A stretch of 48,502 nucleotides of DNA from Candidatus Eiseniibacteriota bacterium (GCA_016178725.1 JACOSV010000048.1:1-48502); one strand, 5' to 3'; counted from the first letter of the stretch, positions 1-8,157 are shown. Notes: generated by a model not told the origin, from the sequence alone. Made by a program: numbers and translations.

Positions 1-890
1 ACCAGCGCCACGGCCGGCAGCACGCCGAGCGCCGAACGGTGGAGCGCGATCGCGATCGCGGCGGCGATTCCGAGCGGCAGCAGCCCGCGTCCGGTGCGCA
101 GCGCGCGGACGGCGCTCACGCCGATGAGCGCGATCAGCACGCACATCTCGGCGAACGCCTTGCTGAACCCGGTGAACATGCCGAGGTAACCGCCGAAGAG
201 CACGACCGCGGCGCACGCGCACGCCGCGGCGCCTCGCAGCGCGAGCGCGCGCGCGAACGCGACCGCCAGCGCCGCGAGCAGCGCCGCCTCGATCGCGCCC
301 AGGAGCCGCGCCGCGCCGTTGGCGTCGAGCAGATGCGTCGCGGTGATCTGCAGCGGCACCGTGTAGTGCAGGAAAACGTCGAGCGGCAGGGCCTGCGGAA
401 ACAACACGGCCGGCTGCTCGATCACCTCGACCGTGCCCTGGCGGAGCAGGAAGTCGCCGACGAAGCGCACCTGATCGGGCAGCAGCGCGACCAGGACCGC
501 CGCCGCCGCCGCCCACGCGAACGCGGCGAGCGCCGCGCGCCGCGCGATCATCTCGCCCGCGGCGGCGAACGCGGGCAGCACGAACCGCGCGAGCGGCGGG
601 ACGAGCACCGCGGCCGCGATCCCCCACGGTCCCCACGCGGCCGCGGGCGTGAGGAAGCGCATGACGATGAGCGGCCAGAGCCACGTGCCCGGGGCGTACG
701 CGAACGCGGCGCGCAACACCGCGAGCGCCGCGAGCGTCGCGAGCAGGGCCCGCGCGCCGCGCTCCGCCGCGTCATCGGCGATCGCGGGCGGCGGCGCGTC
801 GCGGTCGGCGCGCCGGGCGCGATCGGCGGGCGCGGGTGAAGCCGCCGATCGCGGTGACCCGCGCCGGCGGTCAGTCCGCGATGGCTTCAT
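1..890 (-). CDS. Multi-pass membrane protein, C-terminal part beyond the window
   Basis: The gene runs off the left edge, so only its first ~296 residues are visible. Reading from ATG at 890, a charged Pro/Arg/Ala-rich stretch of ~40 residues is followed by hydrophobic segments, the first at about residues 45-62 and several more to the edge. A loop near residues 137-153 (LLPDQVRFVGDFLLRQG) and the later segment FPQALPLDVFLHY recall the large extracytoplasmic loops of GT-C (GT39/ArnT-like) glycosyltransferases, but I see no DxD or DE catalytic motif, so that is only a suggestion. The frame continues without a stop to position 1, and hydrophobic periodicity is clear in this frame only. ATG 890 overlaps the 3' end of the upstream peptidase gene by 20 bp. 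There is no good Shine-Dalgarno sequence, so translational coupling is likely. The exact start is uncertain. Confidence 0.6.
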   Translation of the reverse strand, partial: MKPSRTDRRRGSPRSAASPAPADRARRADRDAPPPAIADDAAERGARALLATLAALAVLRAAFAYAPGTWLWPLIVMRFLTPAAAWGPWGIAAAVLVPPLARFVLPAFAAAGEMIARRAALAAFAWAAAAAVLVALLPDQVRFVGDFLLRQGTVEVIEQPAVLFPQALPLDVFLHYTVPLQITATHLLDANGAARLLGAIEAALLAALAVAFARALALRGAAACACAAVVLFGGYLGMFTGFSKAFAEMCVLIALIGVSAVRALRTGRGLLPLGIAAAIAIALHRSALGVLPAVAL

Positions 891-3336
891 CCGAGAGGTA
901 GTAGATCCCGCCCGGCGCGGGCAGATGGAACGTCCGCGCCCAGACGCCGCTCATCGTCCGGCCGATCAGCCGCGCGAGCAGCCCGCCCTGCGGGCGCCGG
1001 TACTCGGCGAGCCGGATCGTCTCGCCCTCGGGGACGCGGGCGCGTCGCCGCGCCTCGGCGACGGCGGCCTCGAGGCCGCCGATCGCGTCCACCAGCCTGC
1101 GGTCGCGCGCGTCCTCGCCCATCCACACGCGGCCCTGCGCCACCGAGTCCACGGCGGCCCACGCGAGCCCGCGTCCCTCGGCGACCTTCGCGACGAAGCC
1201 GCGGTAGTAGTCGAAGATCGACGAGTCGGCGTGCGCCTGGATCTCGGCGTCCCAGTCGCGCGCGAACGACGTGCCGCGCATGTACCGGCCGCGCTCGAAG
1301 TCGTCCTCGCGCACGCCGTGCTTTGCGTACCAGCCCTCGAACGACGGTTTGATCGTCAGCACGCCGATCGAGCCGGTGCGCGTGTAGCGGTCGGCGAAGA
1401 TCGCGTCGCCGTGCGCGGCGATGTAATAGCCGCCGCTCGCCGCGACCGAGCCCATCGAGACGATCAGAGGCTTGCGCGTCTCGCGCTTGAGCCGCTGCAC
1501 CGCGTGGTCGATCAAGTTCGACGCGAGCCCCGAACCGCCGGGGCTCTCGACGCGCAGCACGACCGCGCGCACGTCGGGACGCCGGAACGCGCGCTCGAGC
1601 TGCGCCGTCACCGTCGCCGAGCCCATGTACGGGCCCATCAGCAGATCGCCGCCGCTCTCGCCGACGTCGATCGCGCCCGCGGCGTAGACGACCGCGATCG
1701 GCGACGGCGTCGCCCACGCGCGGCGCGCGGCCGGCGCGCGCGAGAGATCCACCGTCGGCGGGCGGGCGCCGAGGCCGGTCATCGCGCCGAGCGTCGCGAG
1801 CGCCTGCTCGCGGTAGCCGACCGAGTCGATCAGCCCCGCGGCCTCGAGATCGGCGCTCGACCAGTGGCGGCCGTCCAGGATCGCGAGCAACCGCGCGCGG
1901 TCCATGCGACGGTCGGCGGCGACCGCCGAGACGAACAGCTCCTGCGACACATCGAGCGAGCGCTCGATCGCCTCGCGGTCGGCGGGCGACGTCGAGTCGG
2001 CGCTGAAGTTGCGATACGCCGACTTGTACCTGCCGTAGGAGCTCCGGTCGACGCGCACGCCCCATTCGGCGAGCAGGCCGCGGTAGTAGCGCCGCTCGGC
2101 GCGCAGTCCGAGTCCTTCGAACAGCGCCTCGTCGGTCGCGAACACGCGGTCGCACGCGGAGGCGAGGTACAGATCGCCACGCCCGCCGCCCGCTTCGAGG
2201 TAGGCGACCACCGGTTTCCCGGCCTCGCGCAGACGCGCGATGCGCGGGCGCAGCTCCTCGAGCTGCGCCATGTTGGTGACGCCGCCCAGCTCGAGCAGCA
2301 CGCCGCGCGTGCGCGGATCCCGGAGCGCGCGCTCGAGCGTCTCGTGGATCGGACGCACCGGCTCGGTGCGCTCGCCGCCGTCGAGGATCGAGAAACCCCC
2401 GATCGCGTCGTCGCCGAGCACGCCGGCGAGCGGCACCACCGCGATCCGCCGCTCGCCCGCGGCGAGCACGGTGCGGTCCTCGCCCGAGTGGAGCGAGACC
2501 GCGTGCGTGGTCGCGAGGATGCGATCGTCGCCGCCCCACGCGCGGCTGCCGTGGTAGCCCATGTGCACGCCGAGGAGCCCGATGCCGAGTCGGAATCCGC
2601 CGTGATCCTCGAGCGATCCGCGCAGCAGCAGGCCCGGCACCGGCTCGATCTCGGCGCCGAAGCGGAGCCGCGAGGCCTTGAGCGGCGCGTGCTCGTCGTC
2701 GGCCACGTCGGCCGAGAGCGTGAGCATCGCGGCGCGCGCCTCGCTCGCGTGGGTCAGGATCGCGAGCGGGCGCACCGCGACGCCGAGGCGGTAGTCGCGG
2801 TCGAAGCGCACGCCGAGGACGCTCGGGCGCGTGAGGTGGTCGGCGACCGCGCCCCACGCGAACCACGGCCTGGGATGCGCGAGCAGGCCGAACGCGTAGT
2901 CGGTGGTGTGGCCGCCGTTCGCGGGCGCGCGCAGCGTGGTGATGCCGAGGCCCGCCCGCATGGACTCGGTGCCGCCGTGGAACGTGACGCCGTACGTGCG
3001 CACGCCGCCCTCGACGATCGACGTCGAGAGCCCGATCGACTGCCGCACCCACGCGCCGCGGTAGAGCCGGCCGCTCGGCTCGAAATCGGTGAGCGTCAGC
3101 AGCAGCTCGTCGGGATAGCGCAGCCCACCGGCGGCGGGATTGATGAGGAAGCCGGTCGCGTCGTCGCCGGCCGCCACACTCTCGTGGCCCGAGAGGAGCG
3201 GCGCGTCCGTGCCCGCGGCCACGGGGAGCGCGGCACACGCGAGCCACGCGGCCACGAGTGCCGCGACCGCCGGCGCCGGGACTGCGCGATGGGTGGGACG
3301 CGCGGGCGCGATCACGTCAGGCCGAGGCGGCGACAC
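871..3336 (-). CDS. sppA: Signal peptide peptidase SppA (S49) fused to an N-terminal outer-membrane-like domain
   Basis: This 821-residue protein has a signal peptide (hydrophobic core at about residues 22-40). Next is a beta-rich region (about 43-285) that begins like PorV/UPF0164 barrels: SVAAGDDATGFLINPAA followed by alternating amphipathic strands. From ~290 to the end are the two tandem S49 domains of a 67K-type SppA. The catalytic dyad is visible: Lys438 in GRYKSAY in the first domain and Ser634 in VAASGGYY in the second, 196 residues apart (200 in E. coli K209/S409). Family members cut leftover signal peptides in the membrane. E. coli SppA is ~620 aa, so the extra ~200 residues are the added barrel-like module. 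The start is GTG 3336, overlapping nth by 20 bp; GTG 3315 is an equally possible start that removes the overlap and keeps the signal peptide. Confidence 0.88.
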   Translation of the reverse strand: MSPPRPDVIAPARPTHRAVPAPAVAALVAAWLACAALPVAAGTDAPLLSGHESVAAGDDATGFLINPAAGGLRYPDELLLTLTDFEPSGRLYRGAWVRQSIGLSTSIVEGGVRTYGVTFHGGTESMRAGLGITTLRAPANGGHTTDYAFGLLAHPRPWFAWGAVADHLTRPSVLGVRFDRDYRLGVAVRPLAILTHASEARAAMLTLSADVADDEHAPLKASRLRFGAEIEPVPGLLLRGSLEDHGGFRLGIGLLGVHMGYHGSRAWGGDDRILATTHAVSLHSGEDRTVLAAGERRIAVVPLAGVLGDDAIGGFSILDGGERTEPVRPIHETLERALRDPRTRGVLLELGGVTNMAQLEELRPRIARLREAGKPVVAYLEAGGGRGDLYLASACDRVFATDEALFEGLGLRAERRYYRGLLAEWGVRVDRSSYGRYKSAYRNFSADSTSPADREAIERSLDVSQELFVSAVAADRRMDRARLLAILDGRHWSSADLEAAGLIDSVGYREQALATLGAMTGLGARPPTVDLSRAPAARRAWATPSPIAVVYAAGAIDVGESGGDLLMGPYMGSATVTAQLERAFRRPDVRAVVLRVESPGGSGLASNLIDHAVQRLKRETRKPLIVSMGSVAASGGYYIAAHGDAIFADRYTRTGSIGVLTIKPSFEGWYAKHGVREDDFERGRYMRGTSFARDWDAEIQAHADSSIFDYYRGFVAKVAEGRGLAWAAVDSVAQGRVWMGEDARDRRLVDAIGGLEAAVAEARRRARVPEGETIRLAEYRRPQGGLLARLIGRTMSGVWARTFHLPAPGGIYYLSDEAIAD

Positions 3337-4249
3337 CGATGCGCGGGCAGTGGACGGCGAGCGGACAGATGGAGCAACGCGGCTTGCGCGCGACGCACAC
3401 GCGGCGGCCGTGCAGGATCAGCCAGTGCGAGAACATCGTCCACGTCTCGCGCGGCAGGATCTCCATCAGCGCGAACTCGATCCGCACCGGATCGCGCTCG
3501 CGCGTGAGGCCGAGGCGCTGCGCGAGCCGCCCGACGTGCGTGTCCACGACCACGCCCGGGATGCCGAAGGCGTTCCCGAGCACGACGTTCGCGGTCTTGC
3601 GGCCGACGCCGTGGAGCGCGGTCAGCGCCTCGAGCGTGCGCGGAACCTCGCCGCCGTGGAGCGCCATGATGTCGGCGGTGCAGCGCAGGATCGCCTTCGC
3701 CTTGTTCCGGAAGAACCCGGTGGACTGGATGATGCGCTCGAGCTCGCCGCGATCGGCCGCCGCCAGCGAGGCGGCGTCCGGATAGCGCGCGAACAGCACC
3801 GGCGTCACCTGATTGACGCGCGCGTCGGTGCACTGCGCCGAGAGGATCGTGGCGATCAGGAGCTGGAGCGGGCTCGCGAAATCGAGCGCGGTGCGGGAGT
3901 CGGGATAGGTGGTCTTCAGGATCTCGAGGATCGCGCGGACGCGCGCGGGCTCGGGCGGGCGGAAGCGCGCGCGCGCGCGGCCCGCGGGCCGCGAGCGCAG
4001 CGTCGTGCGGCGTCCCGAGGTCCCGGACCGCACGCGCGCGCCCTGCATGGCGTGGCGCGGGGCGGATGCGGCTCGCGCGGCCCCGGTCTTGGTACCGCGC
4101 GCCTTGGCGCCGCGCGGACGGGCGGCGCGCGCCTTGGCGCCGCGCTGCGACGATCGCGTGCGTCCCGGCGCCGCCCGCGGCCGGCTCTTGCCCGGCAGGC
4201 GCGGCTCGGGAGCGGGCTTGCGGCGCGAGCGCGGCGACTTGCGTGGCAT
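3317..4249 (-). CDS. nth: Endonuclease III with long basic N-terminal tail
   Basis: This is a base-excision-repair DNA glycosylase/AP lyase acting on oxidised pyrimidines. The core starts at about residue 93 and has the normal ~215-residue length. It contains the helix-hairpin-helix LHGVGRKTA with catalytic Lys218 and the aspartate of VVVDTHVGR (Asp236), the same 18-residue spacing as K120/D138 in E. coli. It ends with the [4Fe-4S] ligands C-x6-C-x2-C-x5-C (CVARKPRC, then SIC, then PLAVHC). The first ~90 residues are Lys/Arg/Ala/Pro-rich and low in complexity, encoded partly by DNA repeats; such tails probably bind DNA non-specifically or are disordered. The gene lies directly upstream of sppA (overlap up to 20 bp), without a functional link I can see. 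ATG 4249 has no strong SD, so a later start inside the tail is possible. Confidence 0.93.
   Translation of the reverse strand: MPRKSPRSRRKPAPEPRLPGKSRPRAAPGRTRSSQRGAKARAARPRGAKARGTKTGAARAASAPRHAMQGARVRSGTSGRRTTLRSRPAGRARARFRPPEPARVRAILEILKTTYPDSRTALDFASPLQLLIATILSAQCTDARVNQVTPVLFARYPDAASLAAADRGELERIIQSTGFFRNKAKAILRCTADIMALHGGEVPRTLEALTALHGVGRKTANVVLGNAFGIPGVVVDTHVGRLAQRLGLTRERDPVRIEFALMEILPRETWTMFSHWLILHGRRVCVARKPRCSICPLAVHCPRIGVAASA
4096..4145. repeat. 20-bp direct repeat, 30-bp period, in the nth tail
   Basis: The 20-mer CGCGCGCCTTGGCGCCGCGC occurs at 4096-4115 and again, identical, at 4126-4145. It encodes the repeated Gly-Ala-Lys-Ala-Arg pattern of the basic tail of endonuclease III and is likely prone to slippage. 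Confidence 0.85.
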
Positions 4250-4292
4250 GGCCGGGCGAGCCTAATGGAGCGCTCCCGACCCGGCAAGAACG

Positions 4293-4634
4293 CTAGAGCA
4301 CCGCCTCGCGCAGCGCGCTCATCACCGCTTCGCGCACCTGGGACGGCGCGCTCGCGCAGTCGTCGCATGCGCCGCGCGACACCGTGGTCTCGCGCACCAT
4401 CACGACGCCCGAGCGGCGCTGCTCGCGGACGATGATGCGGCCGAGGCCGAGTGTCCCCGCGCGGCGCGCGAACGGCATCGTGCGGAACGTCCGCGACGCG
4501 CCGAAGGCGAGCGGCGTCCGGGCCATCGCGCGCGCGGCGCCGGGATAGACGAGCGCGAGGCACAGGAATTCGAACGCGAGCATGCTCCCGGCGACGGCGA
4601 TCAGCGCGAGTGCGCCGATCTTTGGACGGCTCAT
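4293..4634 (-). CDS. Small membrane-anchored or secreted protein of unknown function
   Basis: This is a 113-residue protein that I do not recognise. ATG 4634 is chosen because GGAGGAGG lies 8 nt upstream; the longer open frame from 4688 lacks such a site. One hydrophobic segment (about residues 6-30, IGALALIAVAGSMLAFEFL) could be a signal anchor. The remainder is soluble and basic, with a C-terminal GACDDC motif (Cys-Asp-Asp-Cys) about 24 residues from the end and a predicted amphipathic helix after it. The CxxC pair could be redox-active or bind metal. The gene sits 43 bp upstream of nth and downstream of an outer-membrane protein gene on the same strand. It could be exported by its N-terminal segment; function unknown. 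Confidence 0.68.
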   Translation of the reverse strand: MSRPKIGALALIAVAGSMLAFEFLCLALVYPGAARAMARTPLAFGASRTFRTMPFARRAGTLGLGRIIVREQRRSGVVMVRETTVSRGACDDCASAPSQVREAVMSALREAVL

Positions 4635-4776
4635 CACAACCCTCCTCCCGCGATGCCGCGCCCCGACCGGGTCGCGGCGGCATGACACCGAATGAGACGG
4701 GCGGGGCCGCCGAATCGTTGCACCGGGGCGCGGAGAATTTGCCGGCCCCGGGTGGGAGGCGGGTGTTACCGGGAGT

Positions 4777-5568
4777 TTAGAACCCCCAATTGACGCCGAA
4801 ACGGGCGCCGACGCCGTTGGTGCTCACGGTCTCGCGGAAGGTCTCGCCGGTCGAGGGATCGCGCACGTCGCGGCCGAGATCGGCGTTGTTGACGAAGATC
4901 TCGCCGACCAGCCGGGAGCGGCCCGAGAGCGGAACCGCCGCCCCCGCCCACGCCTGCCAGCCCCAGCCGGTGTACGTAGCGTCGAACGTCGCGCCGGAGA
5001 CGCTGTCCTCGGCCGAGAGGAACAACGCCTGATAGCTGCCCGCGAATCCCGCGTACGGCACGAGGCCCATGTCGTCGGGCCCCGAGACCTGGAGGTAGGC
5101 GAGCACCGGGAACAGGTTCGACGAGTACCGGCTCAGCTCGCGACTCACGACGATGCGCTCGCCGCCCGGACCGGTCGTCTCCTGCAGCACCTCGGTCGTG
5201 CGCCCCGACTTGTTGCGCCAGTCCACACCGAGGCCGAGCTCGACCATGTCGTCCACGCGCTGGCCGCCGCGGAATCCCAGCAGGAATCCCGCGCTCGACG
5301 GACCCGTGGGATCGAGGAACCCGGCGTGGATCTGGCTCACCGCGCTCGAGCGATACGACCGGTAGCCCGGCTCGCGGTAGCGGCGCGGGCGGTAGCGCAG
5401 CGCATCGAACGTGGTCGCGGGCGCCGCGATCGGCGCCGGCGTGAGATCGACGACGGGCGTCGCGAACGCGGAAACCCCGGGCGCTTCGCCGGCGTACGCG
5501 ATGGCGGCCAACGTGATGCAGAGCGGCGTGAGCCACGCCGCGAGTGTCGCAACGGTGAGACGACGCAT
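4777..5568 (-). CDS. Outer-membrane beta-barrel protein
   Basis: This is a 263-residue protein with a clear signal peptide (MRRLTVATLAAWLTPLCITL through the Ala-Tyr-Ala at about residue 26). A Pro/Arg/Tyr-rich stretch follows (about 55-75, RYRPRRYREPGYRSYR), then alternating amphipathic strands ending in GARFGVNWGF with a terminal Phe, as in BAM beta-signals. It is probably a small 8-stranded barrel of the OmpA/OmpW-like shape, inferred from strand pattern only. ATG 5568 is preceded by GGAGGG 6 nt away, which rejects longer upstream frames. It is divergent from the envelope gene pair starting at 5825. The barrel identity is fairly safe; the role (structural or porin) is unknown. Confidence 0.8.
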   Translation of the reverse strand: MRRLTVATLAAWLTPLCITLAAIAYAGEAPGVSAFATPVVDLTPAPIAAPATTFDALRYRPRRYREPGYRSYRSSAVSQIHAGFLDPTGPSSAGFLLGFRGGQRVDDMVELGLGVDWRNKSGRTTEVLQETTGPGGERIVVSRELSRYSSNLFPVLAYLQVSGPDDMGLVPYAGFAGSYQALFLSAEDSVSGATFDATYTGWGWQAWAGAAVPLSGRSRLVGEIFVNNADLGRDVRDPSTGETFRETVSTNGVGARFGVNWGF

Positions 5569-5776
5569 GACCGAACCCTCCTGGGGCGTGGCGAACTCCG
5601 ATCGCGGCCGGACGTGCGGCGCGGTGGACCGCGCACACGCTCCGCCGCATGACGGAGCGGAAGCGCAGCACGCCTCATGCCGGTCGGATTCTTGCACGAG
5701 CGCCGCGCCGGTACGTCCAAGTGTCGGCCCGGCCGCGGGCGGTGTGGCGTGGCCGCGGCACAGGTGTGGCGGCGTG

Positions 5777-5805
5777 TTGCGGGGCCGCCGCACCGATGCT
5801 AGCGT
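5777..5805 (+). promoter_or_regulatory. Putative sigma70-type promoter for the 5825-8019 gene pair
   Basis: A -35-like TTGCGG (5777-5782) and a -10-like TAGCGT (5800-5805) are separated by exactly 17 nt. They lie ~20 nt before ATG 5825, giving a very short leader. Each hexamer matches only three consensus positions, so this is a weak prediction. The rest of the 256-bp divergent region (5569-5824) shows nothing I can name. Confidence 0.35.
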
Positions 5806-5824
5806 CCCGCGCGCTTCGGACCCC

Positions 5825-6664
5825 ATGCCCTTCGCCGCCCTCTCGTTGTGCGCCGTGATCCTCGCCGCCCCGGCGCCAAGCCCCGCGTCGCACTTAGCCT
5901 CCGGCCCGACGCTCGCGATCGAAGACACGATGCACACCGAGGTGCCCGAGGTCCTGGTCGCCGCGCCGCGCGTGACGCTCGACGAGATCCTCGACCGCGT
6001 CGCCCGCGGCGAGGCGCGCCGCGATTCCGCGCTCCACGACGTGGCGTTCACCGCCGCGCTGCGGCTCGTCAAGCCCGCGGCCGCCGGACGCCGCGCCGAG
6101 ATGATCGAGGAGACCGTGGCGCGCGTCTACAAGCAGAAGCCCGACAAGGTGCGCAGCGTCACGCTCCGCCACTGGGAGAAGAAGGCGAAGAAGGAATCCG
6201 ACGACGACACCTCGATGAACTTCACCCCCGGCACCGGCGAGCGCATCGTGAACTTCGCGTTCCGTCCCGAGGCGCGCGGCGACTTCCGCTTCCACATCGT
6301 CGGCCGCGAGCTCTTCGGCGACCACCTCATCTATCGTATCGCCTTCGAGCCGCGCTCGCTGGTCTCGGGCGACGACCCGGACGGCGTCGTCTGGGTGGAC
6401 ACGAAGGACTTCGTGATCGTGCGGCAGGAGCTGTCGTTCGCGCGCTCGCCGGTGCCGATCCTGCTCAAGGGCGTGGATCGTCTCGTGATCGAGCGCCGCG
6501 AGGTGGACGGCCACTGGGTGCTGCGCCGCGTGTTGCTGCGCTGCGAGTTCGTCGTCCCGGTCCCGACGTTCGGTCGCGCGTTCGACGTCGCGTTCCAGTT
6601 CGACGACTACGCGATCAACCGCGGCATCGCGCCCGCGGTCTTCTCGGAGTCGGGCGCGCGATGA
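5825..6664 (+). CDS. Exported protein of unknown function, possibly LolA-like fold
   Basis: This is a 279-residue protein with an N-terminal hydrophobic stretch ending in PAPSPASHLA, a likely signal peptide. An Ala/Arg-rich helical region follows (about 40-105), then a beta-rich domain (about 110-270): alternating strands such as GERIVNFAFRP and VVWVDTKDFVIVRQELSF. The DxKxxxxxRQE-type strand pair and general pattern recall the outer-membrane lipoprotein sorting (LolA/LppX) fold, but I see no defining motif, so this is inference. ATG 5825 is chosen because it opens directly on the signal peptide; in-frame codons further upstream encode non-coding-like sequence. Its stop overlaps the next start by 4 bp (ATGA), so the two are translationally coupled and probably act together in the envelope. 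Confidence 0.75.
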   Translation: MPFAALSLCAVILAAPAPSPASHLASGPTLAIEDTMHTEVPEVLVAAPRVTLDEILDRVARGEARRDSALHDVAFTAALRLVKPAAAGRRAEMIEETVARVYKQKPDKVRSVTLRHWEKKAKKESDDDTSMNFTPGTGERIVNFAFRPEARGDFRFHIVGRELFGDHLIYRIAFEPRSLVSGDDPDGVVWVDTKDFVIVRQELSFARSPVPILLKGVDRLVIERREVDGHWVLRRVLLRCEFVVPVPTFGRAFDVAFQFDDYAINRGIAPAVFSESGAR

Positions 6665-8019
6665 TCGCGCGCGGCGCCGTGACGATCGCCGCGCTCGCGG
6701 CGATCGCGATGATCGCGGCGCCCGGCGCGCCGCCCGCCCGCGCCGGCGCGACCGGAGGCGACGCGCCCGACTCGACGCTCCATCGCTTCCTCGATTCACT
6801 CGCGGACTCGACCGACGCCTACTTCGGCCTCTCCGCCGAGCGCGCCGACACGACCGGGCTCGACAGCACGCTCGCGGTGCGCCTCATGCGCCCGTGGGAT
6901 CCCGGCCGCCACGGCCGCCACGTCGGCGTCGCGCCGCGCTACGCGTTCGATCGCGTCGACGGCTCGACCCCCGGCGCGAAGATCGAGCTCTCGGACCGCC
7001 GCTCCCGCGTCAGCGTTTCCGCGGACGCCGCCTACGCCGTCGAGGCGAAACGCTGGCTCGGCGGCGGCGAGACGTCGATCACGCGGCGCCGCCGCGGAAC
7101 CTTCGTGCGCCTCGCCGCACTCGGCGGCCGGCGCACCGCGGTCATGGATCCCGATCGCGACGACGGCCTGCTCGGCGTCATGCGGGCGTTCGTGAGCGGA
7201 TCGGATCGCCAGCAGTACCTGCGGCGCGACGGCTTCACGGTGCGTGCCGAGCTGGAGCGCGCCGGATGGTTCGCGAACCTCGCGTTCGTGGATCGCGTGG
7301 ACGCGCCGCTCGCGGTCGCGTCGCGATGGAACCTCTACGGCCGCCCGCTGCTGGCGCCCGGGAATCTCGCCGCCGCGCACGGCCGGACGCGCGGCTTCAC
7401 GCTCGACCTCGGCGCGCGCGTGCCGAAGCTGCCACTCCGCGCCGGCCTCGCGGTCGCGATCGCCGACCGCGCGCTCGGCAGCGACTTCGACGACCGGCGC
7501 GTGCGCCTCTCGCTCGGCGGCGAGCTGCCGGTCGCGCGCCACGTGTCGCTCCTGCCGCAGATCCGCTACGGGCGGCTCGACGGCGATCCGATCCCGCAGG
7601 CCTCGTTCTACCTCGGCGGCGCGCAGACGCTGCGCAGCCTGCCCGACGCCTCGCTCGGCGGCACGCGGCTCGCGATCGCCCGGCTCGACGCGATCGGCGC
7701 CGACGACGTGCTCGCGCTGGCGCACATCCCGCACCCCGCCTTTCTGCCGCTCCAGCTCGGTGCGTTCCTGGGCGTCGGCGCCGTGTGGGGCCGCGACCCG
7801 TTCGCGCCGCCCGGGACCGGCACGGCCGACCTCCGCGGCTGGCCCGATCGCGGCGCGTGGCGGAGCGAGGCGGGGTTCTCGATCCTCTACCGCCCCGGCC
7901 TCCCCGAGCCCGACATGGTGCTGCGCGTGGACCACGCCTGGGCGACCGGCCCGGGCGGGGGCGCGGGGCGCTGGAGCGTCGGCTTCTCCCGTCCGCTCGA
8001 CCTCCTGCCCGCGCTCTGA
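6661..8019 (+). CDS. Outer-membrane protein with Omp85/surface-antigen-like C-terminal barrel
   Basis: This is a 452-residue protein with a signal peptide (MIARGAVTIAALAAIAMIAA to Ala-Arg-Ala at ~29). The N-terminal part has many Asp/Ser/Thr residues. From ~85 on, amphipathic strands dominate. The segment FYLGGAQTLRSLPDASLGG followed by TRLAIARLD (about 315-340) resembles the conserved GG-x-LRG-[YF] region with following strand of bacterial surface antigen (D15/Omp85) barrels. The end VGFSRPLDLLPAL is strand-like. No clear POTRA repeats are visible and the length is shorter than BamA, so it is more like a single-barrel relative. Start ATG 6661 overlaps the stop of the preceding gene (ATGA). 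The pair may form a substrate-sorting plus barrel unit; that is inference. Confidence 0.75.
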   Translation: MIARGAVTIAALAAIAMIAAPGAPPARAGATGGDAPDSTLHRFLDSLADSTDAYFGLSAERADTTGLDSTLAVRLMRPWDPGRHGRHVGVAPRYAFDRVDGSTPGAKIELSDRRSRVSVSADAAYAVEAKRWLGGGETSITRRRRGTFVRLAALGGRRTAVMDPDRDDGLLGVMRAFVSGSDRQQYLRRDGFTVRAELERAGWFANLAFVDRVDAPLAVASRWNLYGRPLLAPGNLAAAHGRTRGFTLDLGARVPKLPLRAGLAVAIADRALGSDFDDRRVRLSLGGELPVARHVSLLPQIRYGRLDGDPIPQASFYLGGAQTLRSLPDASLGGTRLAIARLDAIGADDVLALAHIPHPAFLPLQLGAFLGVGAVWGRDPFAPPGTGTADLRGWPDRGAWRSEAGFSILYRPGLPEPDMVLRVDHAWATGPGGGAGRWSVGFSRPLDLLPAL

Positions 8020-8086
8020 CGCCCCGGGCGGTATGGCGCCCGCCGAGCCCCGCGCCGGTGGGGGGCGCCGGCGCCCGAGAATCCCC

Positions 8087-8115
8087 TTGCGCCCGGGGGC
8101 AATCTGTAGTTTTAT
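8087..8115 (+). promoter_or_regulatory. Predicted promoter of the arginine operon
   Basis: TTGCGC (8087-8092) and TTTTAT (8110-8115) are separated by 17 nt, placing transcription start near 8122. The -10 falls inside the upstream ARG box, as expected for repression by steric exclusion. The region is a short AT-rich island in otherwise GC-rich DNA. The hexamers match consensus 3/6 and 4/6. Confidence 0.5.
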
Positions 8116-8140
8116 TCATCACTCTGAATAGTTATTCATT
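8103..8140 (+). promoter_or_regulatory. Tandem ARG boxes (ArgR operator)
   Basis: Box 2 (8123-8140) is a near-perfect 18-bp palindrome with TGAAT at 8125-8129, AGTT between, and ATTCA at 8134-8138, matching the enterobacterial ARG-box consensus (TGAAT-w4-ATTCA). Box 1 (8103-8120) has a perfect right half ATTCA (8114-8118) and a degraded left half TGTAG (8105-8109). The boxes are 2 bp apart, so their centres are 20 bp apart; hexameric ArgR binds tandem boxes with 2-3 bp spacing. They lie just upstream of argR and overlap the predicted promoter, so the operon is very likely autorepressed by ArgR with arginine. Confidence 0.85.
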
Positions 8141-8157
8141 CCCGGGAGGGTCGGTCC

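Noticed and set aside
649-3507. Long plus-strand open frame of 952 codons opposite sppA and nth
   Set aside because: It is an Arg/Ala/Glu-rich shadow of the kind GC-rich DNA produces. The opposite strand carries catalytic motifs of SppA and Nth. The same holds for plus-strand frames opposite the amidohydrolase (37485-40676), CHAT (42088-44790) and M14 (31687-34680) genes.
8063-8076. Palindrome GGGCGCCGGCGCCC as a terminator of the preceding gene
   Set aside because: It has no loop of useful size and no T-tract, and such palindromes are common at this GC content.
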